Shown: piece after piece, positions 12,791-24,400 of the stretch
Position numbering within the stretch: the first letter of the stretch is position 1
Layout: each line of letters opens with the position of its first letter
Source: Henningerozyma blattae CBS 6284
Taxonomy: Eukaryota; Ascomycota; Saccharomycetes; Saccharomycetales; Saccharomycetaceae
Reading direction: 5' to 3'
NCBI RefSeq assembly: GCF_000315915.1
Contig: NC_020187.1
Coordinates: forward strand, 1,054,001 to 1,118,000
Length of the DNA: 64,000 nt
Position numbers and translations under genes: made by a program
The notes under the pieces: generated by a model
The model's input: the letters and a program-made list of their open reading frames with translations, nothing else
What the model was told of the DNA's origin: nothing
Database searches by the model: none

Positions 12791-13555
12791 TCACGTGATA
12801 AAAGCTTTCATCACTTAATAGAAAATGATATAATCATATTCCAGCAAGTTGATGTTCCACGTTTGCTGAATAGATGTTTCTCAGCTGTGGTCAGCTTATC
12901 TGTCCTCTCTTGAGGCTTCTCTTGTACTGATTTCTTGTAAGTATTACGGGAAAGGCGACGGCACTTAGAAAGTTTTACAACACAAAAAACAAAAAGCTAG
13001 GGCGTGTGGTCTAGTGGTATGATTCTCGCTTTGGGAACAACTTCTTCGAATATGCGAGAGGCCCTGGGTTCAATTCCCAGCTCGCCCCATCTTTTTACAA
13101 AAAAGATAGTAATCACGTGACTCTTGAGAATTTGCGTCGTACTGTCAAATATAATGTATAAAGTACTGTAAATTTTATTTTATTTTTTGCTTTCGTTACA
13201 CTTACTTAAGTGTCACAATTTTTGTGGTTCCAATCTATGTATCTTGTAAATTCCTGCTCCTTCTTCTATGGCAGCAAGTCGGAGTTCAACTATATTATAT
13301 TTGGTATAAAGATTCTATTTATCTAACTATGTATGTATGGTGATTAAGATATTAATATTTTTCTCTAGACTTAGAAACTCATCCCGTTCGTTGCTTTCTT
13401 CGCTCTGAGCTTTCTTCATTTGTTCTTAGTGTAAGATTGTTCCTTTTTATGTTCACATTCTCGAGTTCTTGTTCTATGTTTGTTTTTCGTGTCACGTGAT
13501 TTGTGTCTGACCTTGACAAATCTATACATAATTATTAATCCTTAAAATCACGTGA
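12791..13555. promoter_or_regulatory. Four perfect TCACGTGA octamers around tRNA-Pro
   Basis: TCACGTGA occurs at 12791-12798, 13113-13120, 13492-13499 and 13548-13555. This is the Cbf1/CDEI-type E-box (RTCACRTG). By a rough base-composition estimate fewer than one copy would be expected in the whole 64 kb, so the local density is striking. No CDEIII-like CCGAA motif accompanies them, so this does not look like a conventional point centromere. Confidence 0.7.
13000..13088 (+). tRNA. tRNA-Pro(UGG) with intron
   Basis: Cloverleaf from GGGCGTGTGG to CAGCTCGCCCC, matching conserved yeast tRNA-Pro(UGG). The anticodon TGG is at 13032-13034. A 17-base intron (13036-13052) interrupts the anticodon loop one base after the anticodon, the canonical position, leaving a 72-nt mature tRNA. 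The B box GGTTCAATTCC is intact, and TTTTT at 13092-13096 is the Pol III terminator. Confidence 0.97.
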
Positions 13556-13971
13556 TACATATTCTTAGAATATGTGACATTAAGTTAAGTAAACTTGATT
13601 AAATATTTTTGAAGTGTCTTTAATACTGTATTTGAAATTATGATGTTTAATAATATAAAAAATTTATTAATTCTTTTGAGATCCGGTCTTGTATATTTTA
13701 TTAATAAAATATTATCTTGTTGTTACATACATCGCACTATCTTTTCCAGATTTACAATTCTGTTTCTTCTTATTGGATACTCTTGTTTACCTCTGATGTA
13801 CTAACTGTTCTCAGTGGTATAAACCATCCACACCACATGATATCACTCCTATTTTTTTTTTCTCTGAAAAATTTAAATTAGACTTAGTGTACATTTATCA
13901 ATTAAATTGATGTTTATATTAAGTAGTTATACATGTTTATATATGGGGAAATGCTCTATATGTAATTATAT
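13089..13971. other. Intergenic region between tRNA-Pro and the NOC4 3' end
   Basis: About 880 AT-rich bases. Apart from the tRNA terminator and three of the TCACGTGA octamers nothing is recognised; no ORF with family features was found on either strand. Confidence 0.65.
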
Positions 13972-15681
13972 CTACCATGCAACAGATTTTAAAAAAATGG
14001 AACTATTTTCATTTTCTTCATTATTTTCCATATTATTATTTGGTTCTTGATTATCTTCAAACAATTTGTCAAAATTTTCAAATTCCAAAGTGGGAAGAAC
14101 TTTTAGTGTCCTATTACTTTCTGAATCAAGTAATTGCTTGTAGTTCCAATCTAGGAAATCTTCCAAGTTATAATTCAATTTTCTAAAAGGTTGACTAAAA
14201 ATTTTAGCCAATGAGGAAATGTTTGGATGGTAATGATTTATTAAAGAATGTATTTCCCATAATGAAGAGTCTATAGCATTTGTTAATTCTGGATTTGATT
14301 CATTCGTATCAAAGGGATCAACATAAGAATTTTTCAAATTCTTTAAATTTTGGACTTTTTCCATGTCATCAAAAGGACTTGAAATGAACATTGGATTATG
14401 AATTAATATCATACAAGTCGGATGCTTTTTCAATAGATTATATATGAAAGGTATTATAATAATTATTGATGAGGGTGGGGCTTCTAAAGTTAAAGTTGAT
14501 AATTTTTTTATGAAAGAAGCAATTAAGTTTCCTGACAAATGGGATGAGGATAAAAATAAGTCTAATAATCTGAAGAATCTTTGTTTATATTTAGAATGGA
14601 TTAAATTGGGTGTTAATTGTTGATATAACCTTGTGTAAAAATCAGGGTAATTCAGATTACATTTTTGCATTAATTCGAAAAGACCATTCAATGATAAGAT
14701 TGGAATAAATGATAAACTTTCTTGTTCTGCTTTATCATCGGTGAAAGAAGTTTTGTTAATATTACATGAATCTGTCAAGAAATCCATCAAGTTTGCTGGA
14801 TTATGCAATAGAGGAATGATTCTTTTGTGTAATATTAATAGAATGGTCTTGTATTGATCTAAGGATAGAGTTGAACCTAAAAGTGATATCCAATTTTTAC
14901 CAATATTTGATTTATATTTAGAAACGTTTTCAATAGTACTTGGAGGATTTTCCACATAAATTTCTAACTCGGATTGATTCTCCAGACAACAATGGTTATC
15001 ATGATTAACGATCACCAACCATTTACTCATGATCATGATTGGATCTAATTTAGTCATTGGAGATTCTTCATCTACTAACAATTGATTAAATTCTAATTGG
15101 AAATAATATTGAATATCTACAAATCTTTGATAATAATTCTCCGAGAATTCTAAAATTAAAGGGTTCAAAGATTGCCCGTTGGAATCTATATCCTTGTTTT
15201 CTATGGATTGAAACAAAGCTACAATCAATTTCTTGAAAGTCTTGTTTGGGAAAAGAGCTGCATCTTTGGAAGAAGAGAAGAAAATGGATTCAAGATTGAG
15301 TAATTGAATAAAAGTATCCAAACAATCCAAAGTCAAAGAACAATGGAATTGAACTTTCGAGATAAAGGAAAGAATTTTTGTCTTGAATGATTCATATAAT
15401 TTTCTACACCATTTAATAAATAGGATTTGCTCTTTTGAGGTAGAAACTTGGGTATTCAATGATAAATCGTATCTTGTGAAAAGCTTTTTAAAGATTTGGA
15501 ATAAAGAGACTAGAAGGAAACGTTGGTTTTGTTCTAAAGATAGGTTTGATTTCAATTCATCGAATTGGTCTACTTTAATAAATTCATTGATTAATTTAAT
15601 GATCGAGTTGTAGTTTTTCTTGTCCGATTTCTTTGTAATAGAATTAGCTATGGATTTTATTTCATCATTAGATAGAATCAT
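13972..15681 (-). CDS. NOC4: Nucleolar complex protein Noc4 (40S ribosome biogenesis)
   Basis: 569 residues from the ATG at 15681, against 552 in S. cerevisiae. Noc4 pairs with Nop14 in the nucleolus and is needed for 18S rRNA processing and 40S export. The N-terminus (DEIKSIANSITKKSDKKNYNS) and the motifs FPNKTFKKLIVALF, LMDFLTDS, LSLNGLFELM, YKQRFFRLLDLFLSSSHLS and SIIIIIPFIYNLLKKHP identify the CBF/Mak21 family core (about residues 300-450). It ends in the conserved VAW. Upstream in-frame codons to 15717 lack an ATG, and the chosen start aligns with the yeast protein. It is divergent from ASN1, the same pairing as YPR144C-YPR145W in S. cerevisiae. Confidence 0.97.
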   Translation of the reverse strand: MILSNDEIKSIANSITKKSDKKNYNSIIKLINEFIKVDQFDELKSNLSLEQNQRFLLVSLFQIFKKLFTRYDLSLNTQVSTSKEQILFIKWCRKLYESFKTKILSFISKVQFHCSLTLDCLDTFIQLLNLESIFFSSSKDAALFPNKTFKKLIVALFQSIENKDIDSNGQSLNPLILEFSENYYQRFVDIQYYFQLEFNQLLVDEESPMTKLDPIMIMSKWLVIVNHDNHCCLENQSELEIYVENPPSTIENVSKYKSNIGKNWISLLGSTLSLDQYKTILLILHKRIIPLLHNPANLMDFLTDSCNINKTSFTDDKAEQESLSFIPILSLNGLFELMQKCNLNYPDFYTRLYQQLTPNLIHSKYKQRFFRLLDLFLSSSHLSGNLIASFIKKLSTLTLEAPPSSIIIIIPFIYNLLKKHPTCMILIHNPMFISSPFDDMEKVQNLKNLKNSYVDPFDTNESNPELTNAIDSSLWEIHSLINHYHPNISSLAKIFSQPFRKLNYNLEDFLDWNYKQLLDSESNRTLKVLPTLEFENFDKLFEDNQEPNNNMENNEENENSSIFLKSVAW

Positions 15682-15781
15682 TATAACGGAGTTGGCTATT
15701 GGGGAATTAAAATACAAATCAAAACGAACTATTTAATGACCTTTACCAAATGCTAGCTATTTTTTTTTTTTATTAATCCAT

Positions 15782-15805
15782 CTCATCGCTAAATTGAAAT
15801 TTTTT
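15782..15805 (-). promoter_or_regulatory. PAC and RRPE-like elements upstream of NOC4
   Basis: CTCATCGC at 15782-15789 is the PAC element (GCGATGAG) on the gene strand, and the TTGAAATTTTTT that follows (15794-15805) resembles RRPE. The pair sits about 100 bases before the NOC4 ATG, the normal position in yeast ribosome-biogenesis genes. Confidence 0.8.
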
Positions 15806-17271
15806 TTTTTTTCTAAATGCCAAAAAAAAAATACATATCATTCTCAACGGGAAATATTTAATTTTCAAAATTGAGTTCGGTCGGGAATTATCCGATGCCG
15901 AAATGAAAATTGAAACCTAATAAAAAAAAAGACCAAAATGAAAAATTTTCTTATTTTATTAAATTTTTCAAAGGGAATTCGGAGGCGTATATAAAGACAC
16001 GAGAAGTTAATTTTTCATATTATTTTTCTAATGTATTTTTCTTTTCAGAATTATTTTTTAAAAAGACCAATGACCTTCCAAGTTTTATTAAGAATACGAT
16101 GATATTATTTGCGTAATAAGCTAACAATTCTTCTCGTGGGGTTTCGGCTCTGTGAGGTTTTAATGGGGAATGCGGTTCCCGCGCAGCCAACCAATCTTGT
16201 TACATTTTTTTTAAAATGATTTTTTGGGACGCTACAATATAAAATTCTGATTCTTTTATTTTTAAAATTTGTTTGAAGGTCAAATCGCTTGAATATTTGT
16301 ATAGTAAGAAAATGTTTCGTATAAGTATGTTATGACACCAACTGATGAATTATAAGGATATAATGCTTATGGATTGTGTTTATGAACGATGTAATGGAAA
16401 CCAGGCCATACTTTTAAAGGTGGGACTGTTTATTAAGAAACAACAAGGCAAGTTCTGTAGTTGTATGGCAATAGAAATCCTGAGTAATGAATGTATGCAC
16501 CATTCAATGGGAGTTAAACAACCTCTTCTCCTCCGATAGTTACTCAAGGACCAGTGTTATTCACCACAGGAACTGTGATGTCCTATTACAAGTTTTTAGA
16601 ATACCCTGGACATCCAATCATGCTCTGATGAAGTTACCCTGATCAAAAAAAACAAGTCCCTCTTTAAATAATCAAGGCGGCTAGACATGCTATTATTGAT
16701 ACAAGTAAAAGAGTTTAGTAAAATAAGTCAAGAATAAAACACAGACAAACAAACCAAACAAGCAAGGAACAGGTTGCCCATAATAGAAAATATACCGAAC
16801 TTCTATGTTCCATCTATGGAACCATTGTTTTATGTATATTTTGAATAAAATAAACGGATTTTCAAAGAATAACATCAAAAACAAACTTATTTATGTGAAT
16901 ACGTTCATAGATAAACAATCGACACTTTTTCAAAATTCCCATAATAAACTTGTAGAATGATTTACTTCAAATTTTGCTTCAGGCTTATTTCAAGCTTAAT
17001 TTTAACTTTATAGAAGAATGCTTTGGGGCTTATCCCAATACGCGCATCACCTAGGCTAAATAGGACAAGAAAAAAAGATCAGGGCCAATCGAGTTACATA
17101 TATTGAAGGTTCTAATAGGAAACCTATAGATTAGATAACAAGAAACGTTATGGAGTTTACCCGATCGGGATAGCGGTCACGAGCCTGATTTTCGACGAAT
17201 ATCATTTCCCTTTTAACAAAAAGAAAAAAAAGAAACGCCGTACGATTGGCCGCACCCGGACACCACCGACC

Positions 17272-17344
17272 TGAGTCACGGGATCATGGATAATTTATAT
17301 TTCCAAACCACACATTATCACACCCTCCGCGCTGTTCTGAGTCA
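17272..17344 (+). promoter_or_regulatory. Two Gcn4 sites upstream of ASN1
   Basis: TGAGTCA occurs at 17272-17278 and 17338-17344, perfect Gcn4 consensus sites, with a near match GGAGTCA at about 17413. Gcn4 is the known activator of ASN1 under amino-acid starvation. A CACGTG at 17528-17533 and a GC-rich inverted repeat, CGGGCCG/CGGCCCG at 17390-17407, lie in the same block. The sites are about 0.7 kb upstream of the ATG. Confidence 0.8.
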
Positions 17345-18026
17345 CATTCCTAAACCGGAAAGCACACGGCACGGGATCCGGGACCTTTTCGGGCCGGCCT
17401 CGGCCCGTTTCCGGAGTCACGGGTGGAACTGACTTCTTGTCCCGGGCCTGCGGGTGTTTCTGGGCATACTTATCGCCTCCTTCCTGATTGGGTAGCCCTG
17501 TCCAGATCGGGCTAGGCGCGTTGGCAACACGTGTTGCCTGTTTGGGTTGTACCCATCTTTAGATGATTCCTACTGAAAATTTCCATCGATAATTTGGTTT
17601 TAGCTTTGAATTTAAGATTGAATTTTGAAATTTCAGGTCTAAGTAAAGCCGTTGTTCTGGATGGCTTTCTATTACAATAATCAAAAGGGTAACTACTAGC
17701 TCATCGCTCATACAAATTTTTTCATTGCTAGAAAAAAAAAAAAAACTAAAAAGTAAAATTTAAAATTAGTTATTACACTCTACGCTCTACACTCTATTCT
17801 CTTACTTTTTCTGTGATTACTCATTGACTTTTTTTCTCGTGTTTATTCGATTCATATATAAGTAAGTGATCGAATATTTATATTTTTAAATCAAAATTAT
17901 TAGTTATTTTTCGTTGATATTCTTCCTTTTTAAATCCCCCTTTTTTCGTATTCTTTTTTACGTCTGCCTATATAGATAGCTTTATAACACAATCCCCTCC
18001 CTCACATAATATAATACATTAGAAAG

Positions 18027-19769
18027 ATGTGTGGTATCTTTGCTGCTTACAAACACCCAGAAGTCAACGCTTTCAAGCCAAGAGCTTTACAATTGACTAA
18101 GAGAATCAGACACAGAGGTCCAGATTGGTCTGGTAACGTCGTCAAGAACACCACTTTATTTGCTCATGAAAGATTAGCCATTGTTGGTTTAGACTCTGGT
18201 GCTCAACCAATCACCTCACCATGCGGCAACTACATGTTGACTGTCAACGGTGAAATCTATAACCACATCCAATTGAGAGAGGAAACTACAGATTATAAGT
18301 ACAAGACTTTGGGTGATTGTGAACCTATCATTCCAATGTATTTGAAATACGACGTCGATGCTCCAAACCATTTGGATGGTATGTTCGCATTTGTATTATA
18401 CGATTCCCAAAAAGACCGTGTAATTGCCGCCAGAGACCCTGTCGGTATCACCACTTTATATATGGGTAGAAACTCCAAGACCCCAAAGACAGTCTATTTC
18501 GCCTCCGAATTGAAATGTTTGGTCGATGATTGTGATAGTATCATTGCCTTCCCTCCAGGCCACGTATACGATTCCGAAACCGATAAGATTGAAAGATACT
18601 TCAAACCAAACTGGATTGATGAATCTATCATCCCAACCACCCCTGTAGACTTGAAACAAGTTAGAGAAACTCTAGAAAGAGCTGTCAGAAAGAGATTAAT
18701 GGCCGAAGTTCCTTACGGTGTTCTTTTATCTGGTGGTTTGGATTCTTCTTTGATTGCCTCTATCGCTGCTAGAGAGACTGAAAAAGTCATGGATGAAACT
18801 AACACCATCGATTATGAAAAACAATCCGATGACGCTGCCGATGCTTCCAAGAAATTGACTGGTTTAGATGATTCCGGTAACTTACAAACTCAAAGTTGGT
18901 CTAAACTTCATTCTTTCGCCATCGGGTTACCAGGTGCTCCAGATTTGAAAGCCGCTAGAAAAGTCGCCAACTTCATTGGTTCTATCCATCACGAACATAA
19001 TTTCACAATCCAAGAAGGTTTGGATGCCCTTGACGATGTCATCTACCATTTAGAAACTTACGATGTCACCACCATTAGAGCCTCCACTCCAATGTTCTTA
19101 TTATCTAGAAAGATTAAAGCTCAAGGTGTCAAGATGGTCTTATCCGGTGAAGGTTCCGATGAAATCTTTGGTGGTTACTTATATTTCGCTCAAGCTCCAT
19201 CTGCTGCTGAGTTCCATGTCGAATCTGTCAAGAGAGTTAAGAACTTACATTTGGCCGATAACTTAAGAGCCAACAAATCCACAATGGCCTGGGGTTTGGA
19301 AGCTCGTGTTCCTTTCTTAGATAGAGATTTCTTGAACTTGTGTATGAACATTGATCCAAACGATAAGATGATTAAACCAAAGGAAGGTAAGATCGAAAAA
19401 TACTTGTTAAGAAAGGCTTTCGACACTTCTGATGAACCAGACGTCAAACCATACTTACCAGAAGAAATATTATGGAGACAAAAGGAACAATTCTCAGACG
19501 GTGTTGGTTACTCTTGGATCGATTCTTTGAAAGATACTGCCGAAAGAGTCATTTCCGATGAAATGTTCGCCAATCCAAAGGACCATTGGGGTTCTGATAT
19601 CCCAACCACTAAGGAAGCTTACTGGTACAGATTGAAATTCGACGCTTTATTCCCACAAAAGACCGCTGCTGATACAGTTATGAGATGGATTCCAAAGGCC
19701 GACTGGGGTTGTGCTGAAGATCCTTCCGGTAGATACGCAAAGATTCATGAACAACATATTGACGGTTAA
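18027..19769 (+). CDS. ASN1: Asparagine synthetase (glutamine-hydrolysing)
   Basis: 580 residues (572 in yeast). It converts aspartate, glutamine and ATP to asparagine and glutamate in the cytosol. After Met1, Cys2 of MCGIFAAY is the class II glutamine amidotransferase nucleophile; the N-terminal amidotransferase domain runs to about residue 210. The synthetase domain has the ATP pyrophosphatase loop SGGLDSS at residue 235 and a downstream [12 protein letters not shown] motif. Preferred codons dominate, suggesting strong expression. It is divergent from NOC4 as in the S. cerevisiae YPR144C-YPR145W pair, but is followed by a VSB1 homologue as ASN2 is there (YGR124W-YGR125W), so calling it ASN1 rather than ASN2 is a convention. 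Confidence 0.98.
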   Translation: MCGIFAAYKHPEVNAFKPRALQLTKRIRHRGPDWSGNVVKNTTLFAHERLAIVGLDSGAQPITSPCGNYMLTVNGEIYNHIQLREETTDYKYKTLGDCEPIIPMYLKYDVDAPNHLDGMFAFVLYDSQKDRVIAARDPVGITTLYMGRNSKTPKTVYFASELKCLVDDCDSIIAFPPGHVYDSETDKIERYFKPNWIDESIIPTTPVDLKQVRETLERAVRKRLMAEVPYGVLLSGGLDSSLIASIAARETEKVMDETNTIDYEKQSDDAADASKKLTGLDDSGNLQTQSWSKLHSFAIGLPGAPDLKAARKVANFIGSIHHEHNFTIQEGLDALDDVIYHLETYDVTTIRASTPMFLLSRKIKAQGVKMVLSGEGSDEIFGGYLYFAQAPSAAEFHVESVKRVKNLHLADNLRANKSTMAWGLEARVPFLDRDFLNLCMNIDPNDKMIKPKEGKIEKYLLRKAFDTSDEPDVKPYLPEEILWRQKEQFSDGVGYSWIDSLKDTAERVISDEMFANPKDHWGSDIPTTKEAYWYRLKFDALFPQKTAADTVMRWIPKADWGCAEDPSGRYAKIHEQHIDG

Positions 19770-21481
19770 ATAAACCTCCTCACCCTCGAAGAAAAAACAA
19801 AACAAAATGAAAACCAATTTCAAGAAGACATAAAAAATTATAGAACTGTATATTTATAAAAAAGTTTTTTTTATTCTAACCATTTTCCCTTGAATATTCC
19901 TTAGTTTTTTTTTATTTTTACCCTCTCACTATTTCATGAACTCCAAATAAAATATCCCACACTCACAAACACATATATATCATGCACTAATCATTGTTTT
20001 AATGTAATATTTCAATTTCATTTAATGTATGCATTATTTTTTTAATGTTCAATAATTTTTAATAATTTTTTTTTCCCTTCTTCGAATTGAACCACCTTTT
20101 AATAATAAAACTTTTTACTGCTTTTCTTCTTGTTTAGAAGGCCCATCATTACCTGGCCATAATTTCTTACATAACATATCTCTTACTTGCCTTCTCTAAA
20201 GGCATTTCTTTATACCGAATAATCGAAACAGCTTTAAATTGTATAACTAGGGAAAAACTTTTCGTAGTAAGTCTTACAAAACGAGTTTTCAATAATTGAA
20301 ATTAAACAGGGTTTCTTAAAAAAGTGAGTTACAAAATTACCCTTTTACTGAAATATCAAGTTTTTTAAGATCAATTGTGTCTAAGATAGGATCAGTATTA
20401 GCCTATAGAAATGCCAGGAGATTAAAAATCATCTGTAGAAAAAAAATTATTACTATATTACTTTAAACATAATAAACAACTTGTTTTAAGTTTATAATTC
20501 CTTACAATAAACACGTAAACTACTTGGTGTTCATTATTCATCGAGATTGACAAACCCCGATGAAGAAATTTTATTAGATTGGCCTTGTCAAGATCAGATA
20601 AGATAATTCCCAAAAGATGTAGAAAAGAAATAATATATACTACAAATATGTAAAAAAAATAATATCATGAAATTTTACACTTTAAAAATACAAAGCCCAT
20701 CACGTTTCTGTCAAACACACACAATCTGCTTTATCTAACTCTGCATCCTTTTCTGTGCGCCACACTGAGTTATGGAGTGATTGGTTTCATCTAACTACAA
20801 CTATCTCTTGGACTCTAAAAAGGTAAGTCAAGATATTGCACGGGCTTCTTTATAACACAATGAAGACAATAAGAATTTATACTATTTCTATAATTTACAA
20901 ATACCAGCGGAAATCATTGTCATTTTTTTTTTACACGAAATCTTTAGCTCCAAAGTCTTTTACGAGAAAAAGAATTTTCGGTTTTCAGGATATTCTTTGG
21001 TAGTCAAATCTAAATTTCAACAAGTTTTGACATCATTTGCATGTTGAAGTTTATGTTTCTGTAGTTACTTAAGAAGTGTGAATTTAATGAATATTTTTTT
21101 TGTTTTCCTTTTAAACGGATTCGGTGTATTGCTTGCTTTCTTGTTTATTGATCTACGGCATCTTCAGATAAGCATAAAATTTCAATAATTTATCCATTTT
21201 TATTTTTTCATACGTACAGGGAAATAATAGAAAAAATAAAGGTAGGGAGAGTTTAGATACCGACGTTTTATTACTTTCATTTTGATAAAAAAAGCTTAAA
21301 AACAGAAAGTTTCATAAGGAAAGAAATAAATTAGTATTTAACCAATCGACATATGCCTAAGAGAATAGTATAATAATTTAAGCGACGTTTAGAACAGATC
21401 TAGGAAAGATTTTGAAATAAAAAAAATAAAAATCGGGTTCAATTGTAATATTGTAGCAATCTTACAGCGACACTATCAAAA
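19770..21481 (+). other. ASN1-VSB1 intergenic region
   Basis: 1.7 kb without a credible gene. ASN1 3' flank and AT-rich sequence fill the first part. GATA-type elements occur at 20597-20606 (overlapping GATAAGATAA) and 21167-21172 (GATAAG). They would fit nitrogen control of VSB1, but their number is not above chance for this base composition. Confidence 0.6.
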
Positions 21482-24400
21482 ATGGTTTACGCACAACAGG
21501 ATAGTGATAACAATTCAAATAGAGAAAGAAATAAGCTTTCCGAAGCAATTTCGATTTCATTAGGCCTCCAAGAGCAACAAGGTAATGATAACGACAAATA
21601 CAATAATGATAATAGTAACATTCATGGAACCTTAAATAATAGTAGACAGAGAAGAAAGCCATCGATATCTTTAGATCCAACACTATCACGTAATATTGGT
21701 GCTAGATCTTTTAACTGTGGTGCGTTTCTATCCAGATCTATTGATAATAATCTTCCGACTACTGATATGTTCAATTCTAGTACGTTTAGAAGTAGCAATA
21801 GTAACAACTATTTCACTCATGGACTCAATTCAAATAATGATCATTTGCCTGTAATTAATCCTTTTCCTAAATCGTCAATCCATGGCTCAGATAATTTACA
21901 CAAGAGAACTGCTGAAATTTCTAATGAATTTAATAATTCCCCAACTGACACTGAAGATGACAATGCCAATACCGAAACCCCTAATATACCAAGCACTGCT
22001 CAAAGTTCTAATAATTTAAATGACAGTAATGATTTCATGATAGAATTAGATGGAAATAATAATACTAATAATAGTAATAATATTGTTTCATCAGAGTTAC
22101 CCCCAACCGCCACATCGATGTTTAATAATACAAACTCAACTGCAACTTCTGTTCAATCCTTAAAAATTGGTAATAATGAAATATTAAAGACTATTAGTGG
22201 CGATAATGGGGGTATCGTAAATCGTTTACCTATTCAAGAACTTGATGAAGATATCATTGATAATGATGAATATTCTAGATTATTACCCACTCCATCTCCT
22301 TCCATTTATGATGATGAAAACGCTTTATTTTTCTCTTCTTCAAATAATTATGATTCCACTGACTTGGAAAATAATAATTATATAAGTAGTTCAATCCCAA
22401 CTACAACTGATGTAACTCAATCTACTTCACTTTCTTTCAAGGATATGCTAACAAAGCATTCTTTACAAATTTTACATGACATTCCAGCATGTATTTTAGG
22501 TTTACTATTGAACATTTTAGATGCTCTATCATATGGTATGATTTTATTCCCAATCACTGATTCAGTATTTGGTCACCTAGGTCCAACTGGTTTATCGATG
22601 TTTTATATATCAACTATTATTTCACAATTGGTTTATTCAGGTGGGTTTTCTGCCTTTCCATCTGGGCTAGGTGGTGAAATGATTGAAATTGTTCCATTTT
22701 TTCATACAATGGCTTTAACAGTGAAGAATTCAATTCCTAGCAAAGACCAAAATGAAATTATTACCACCACTATCTTTTGTTACGTTATAAGTTGTATATT
22801 TACCGGTATTGTATTCTTCTGTCTAGGTAAATTTAAGTTAGGTAAACTTGTAGGCTTCTTCCCAAGACATATCCTAATTGGTTGTATTGGTGGTGTAGGC
22901 TACTTCCTTATAGTTACGGGTATAGAAGTGACTACAAGAGTAAAGAAATTGGAATATTCATTAGAATTTTTATTATCAGTAATTACAAATATGAGTACAT
23001 TATTCAAATTAGTTTTACCGATTTCATTAAGTGTTTTATTAAACATCTTACAGAAGATATACTCTCATTCACTTTTATTACCATCTTTTTATATTATTAC
23101 TTTCATTGCCTTCCATTTCATTGTTGCGTTAGTTCCAAATTTATCATTAGACTCTTTAAGAGCAACTGGATGGATTTTCCCAGTTGCAGAATCAAGTGAT
23201 ACGTGGTATTCACATTACAAATATTTCAATTTTTTCAATTGTCATTGGGATTTAGTTTTCAAACAAATACCCACTATGTTTGCATTAACATTTTTTGGTA
23301 TTTTACACGTTCCAATCAATGTCCCAGCCTTAGCCATGTCAGTACAAATGGATAAATATGATGTCGATAAAGAATTAATAGCTCATGGCTATTCTAATTT
23401 GATTAGTGGCTTATTCGGTTCAGTTCAGAATTATTTGGTTTATACCAATAGTGTACTGTTTATTCGTGCTGGTGGAAACACTGCCTCTGCAGGTTTAGTG
23501 CTTGCAGGCTTTACTGCAATTATTTTATTTATTGGTCCTGTCATTATTTCATTTATTCCGGTTTGTATTGTTGGCTCATTAATTTTCTTACTAGGCTGGG
23601 AATTAATTGTTGAAGCCTTATTAGACACATGGGGAAAAGTGACAAAATTCGAATATATTACGATAATGATCATTGTTTTTACAATGGGTATATATGATTT
23701 TGTTTTGGGTATTCTCGTAGGTATCCTAATCGCATGTTTTTCATTTTTGGTTGACAGTACAAAATTACAAACAGTTAATGGTGAATTTAATGGTACTGTC
23801 GCTAAAAGTACAGTTTATCGTGATTATGTTCAATCTCAATTCTTAAGTGGAATTGCTGAGCAAATTTATGTTTTAAAACTACAAAATGTTTTATTTTTTG
23901 GTACGATTATTTCTATTGAAGAAAAAATTGACATGCTATTAGAAATTAGTGATAATGATTCAAGTAAAAGAAGAATTAAATACTTAATTTTAGATTTAAA
24001 GAATGTTAACTCAGATAATATTGATTATTCTGCTGCTGAAGGGTTTAATAGAATCAAAAGGTTTACTCAATCTAAAAGAATTCAATTGATTATATCTTCT
24101 ATTAAAGATACTGATAAAATTTATAAAATGTTTAATAATGTCAATTTATTGGAGAATGTCGAGTTATTTTCAGATTTGAATGGTGCATTAGAATGGTGTG
24201 AGAATGAATTCTTGTATCAATATAGACAAGTGAAAAATAAAGCTAGAGCTAGAGCAAAACGTAAGGCAACATCTAGAGATGTAGTAAGAACTGGATATTT
24301 ATCGACTTCAGTATCAAATACATTGAATGACAGAAAATCATCTGGAAATTTACCAATTAATACTCCTCGTAACCATCAAATGGTATCTGTTGCTAAGAAT

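Larger units (their letters stand above)
11056..12999. other. Gene-poor region between the Gag-like ORF and tRNA-Pro
   Basis: Almost 2 kb without a credible coding region. It is AT-rich, with a possible LTR end near 12470, a cluster of ACGTGTC inverted repeats and a TCACGTGA octamer, all listed separately. Pol III gene flanks are the usual landing zone of Ty1-type elements, so transposon debris is expected here. Confidence 0.6.
15682..18026. other. NOC4-ASN1 divergent intergenic region
   Basis: 2.3 kb with no credible gene. The NOC4 side carries ribosome-biogenesis elements, the middle (16100-17100) is AT-rich without recognised content, and 17150-17560 is an unusually GC-rich block with the ASN1 control sites. 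A TATATAA at 17855-17861 is the likely ASN1 TATA box, about 170 bases before the ATG. Confidence 0.7.

Noticed and set aside
17876..17890. ARS consensus match (ATTTATATTTT) upstream of ASN1
   Set aside because: Such 11-mers are frequent by chance in DNA this AT-rich and no supporting origin context can be judged by eye.
20597..21172. GATAAG elements as a distinctive nitrogen-control cluster for VSB1
   Set aside because: The number seen is about what base composition predicts for 1.7 kb, so only a weak note was kept.
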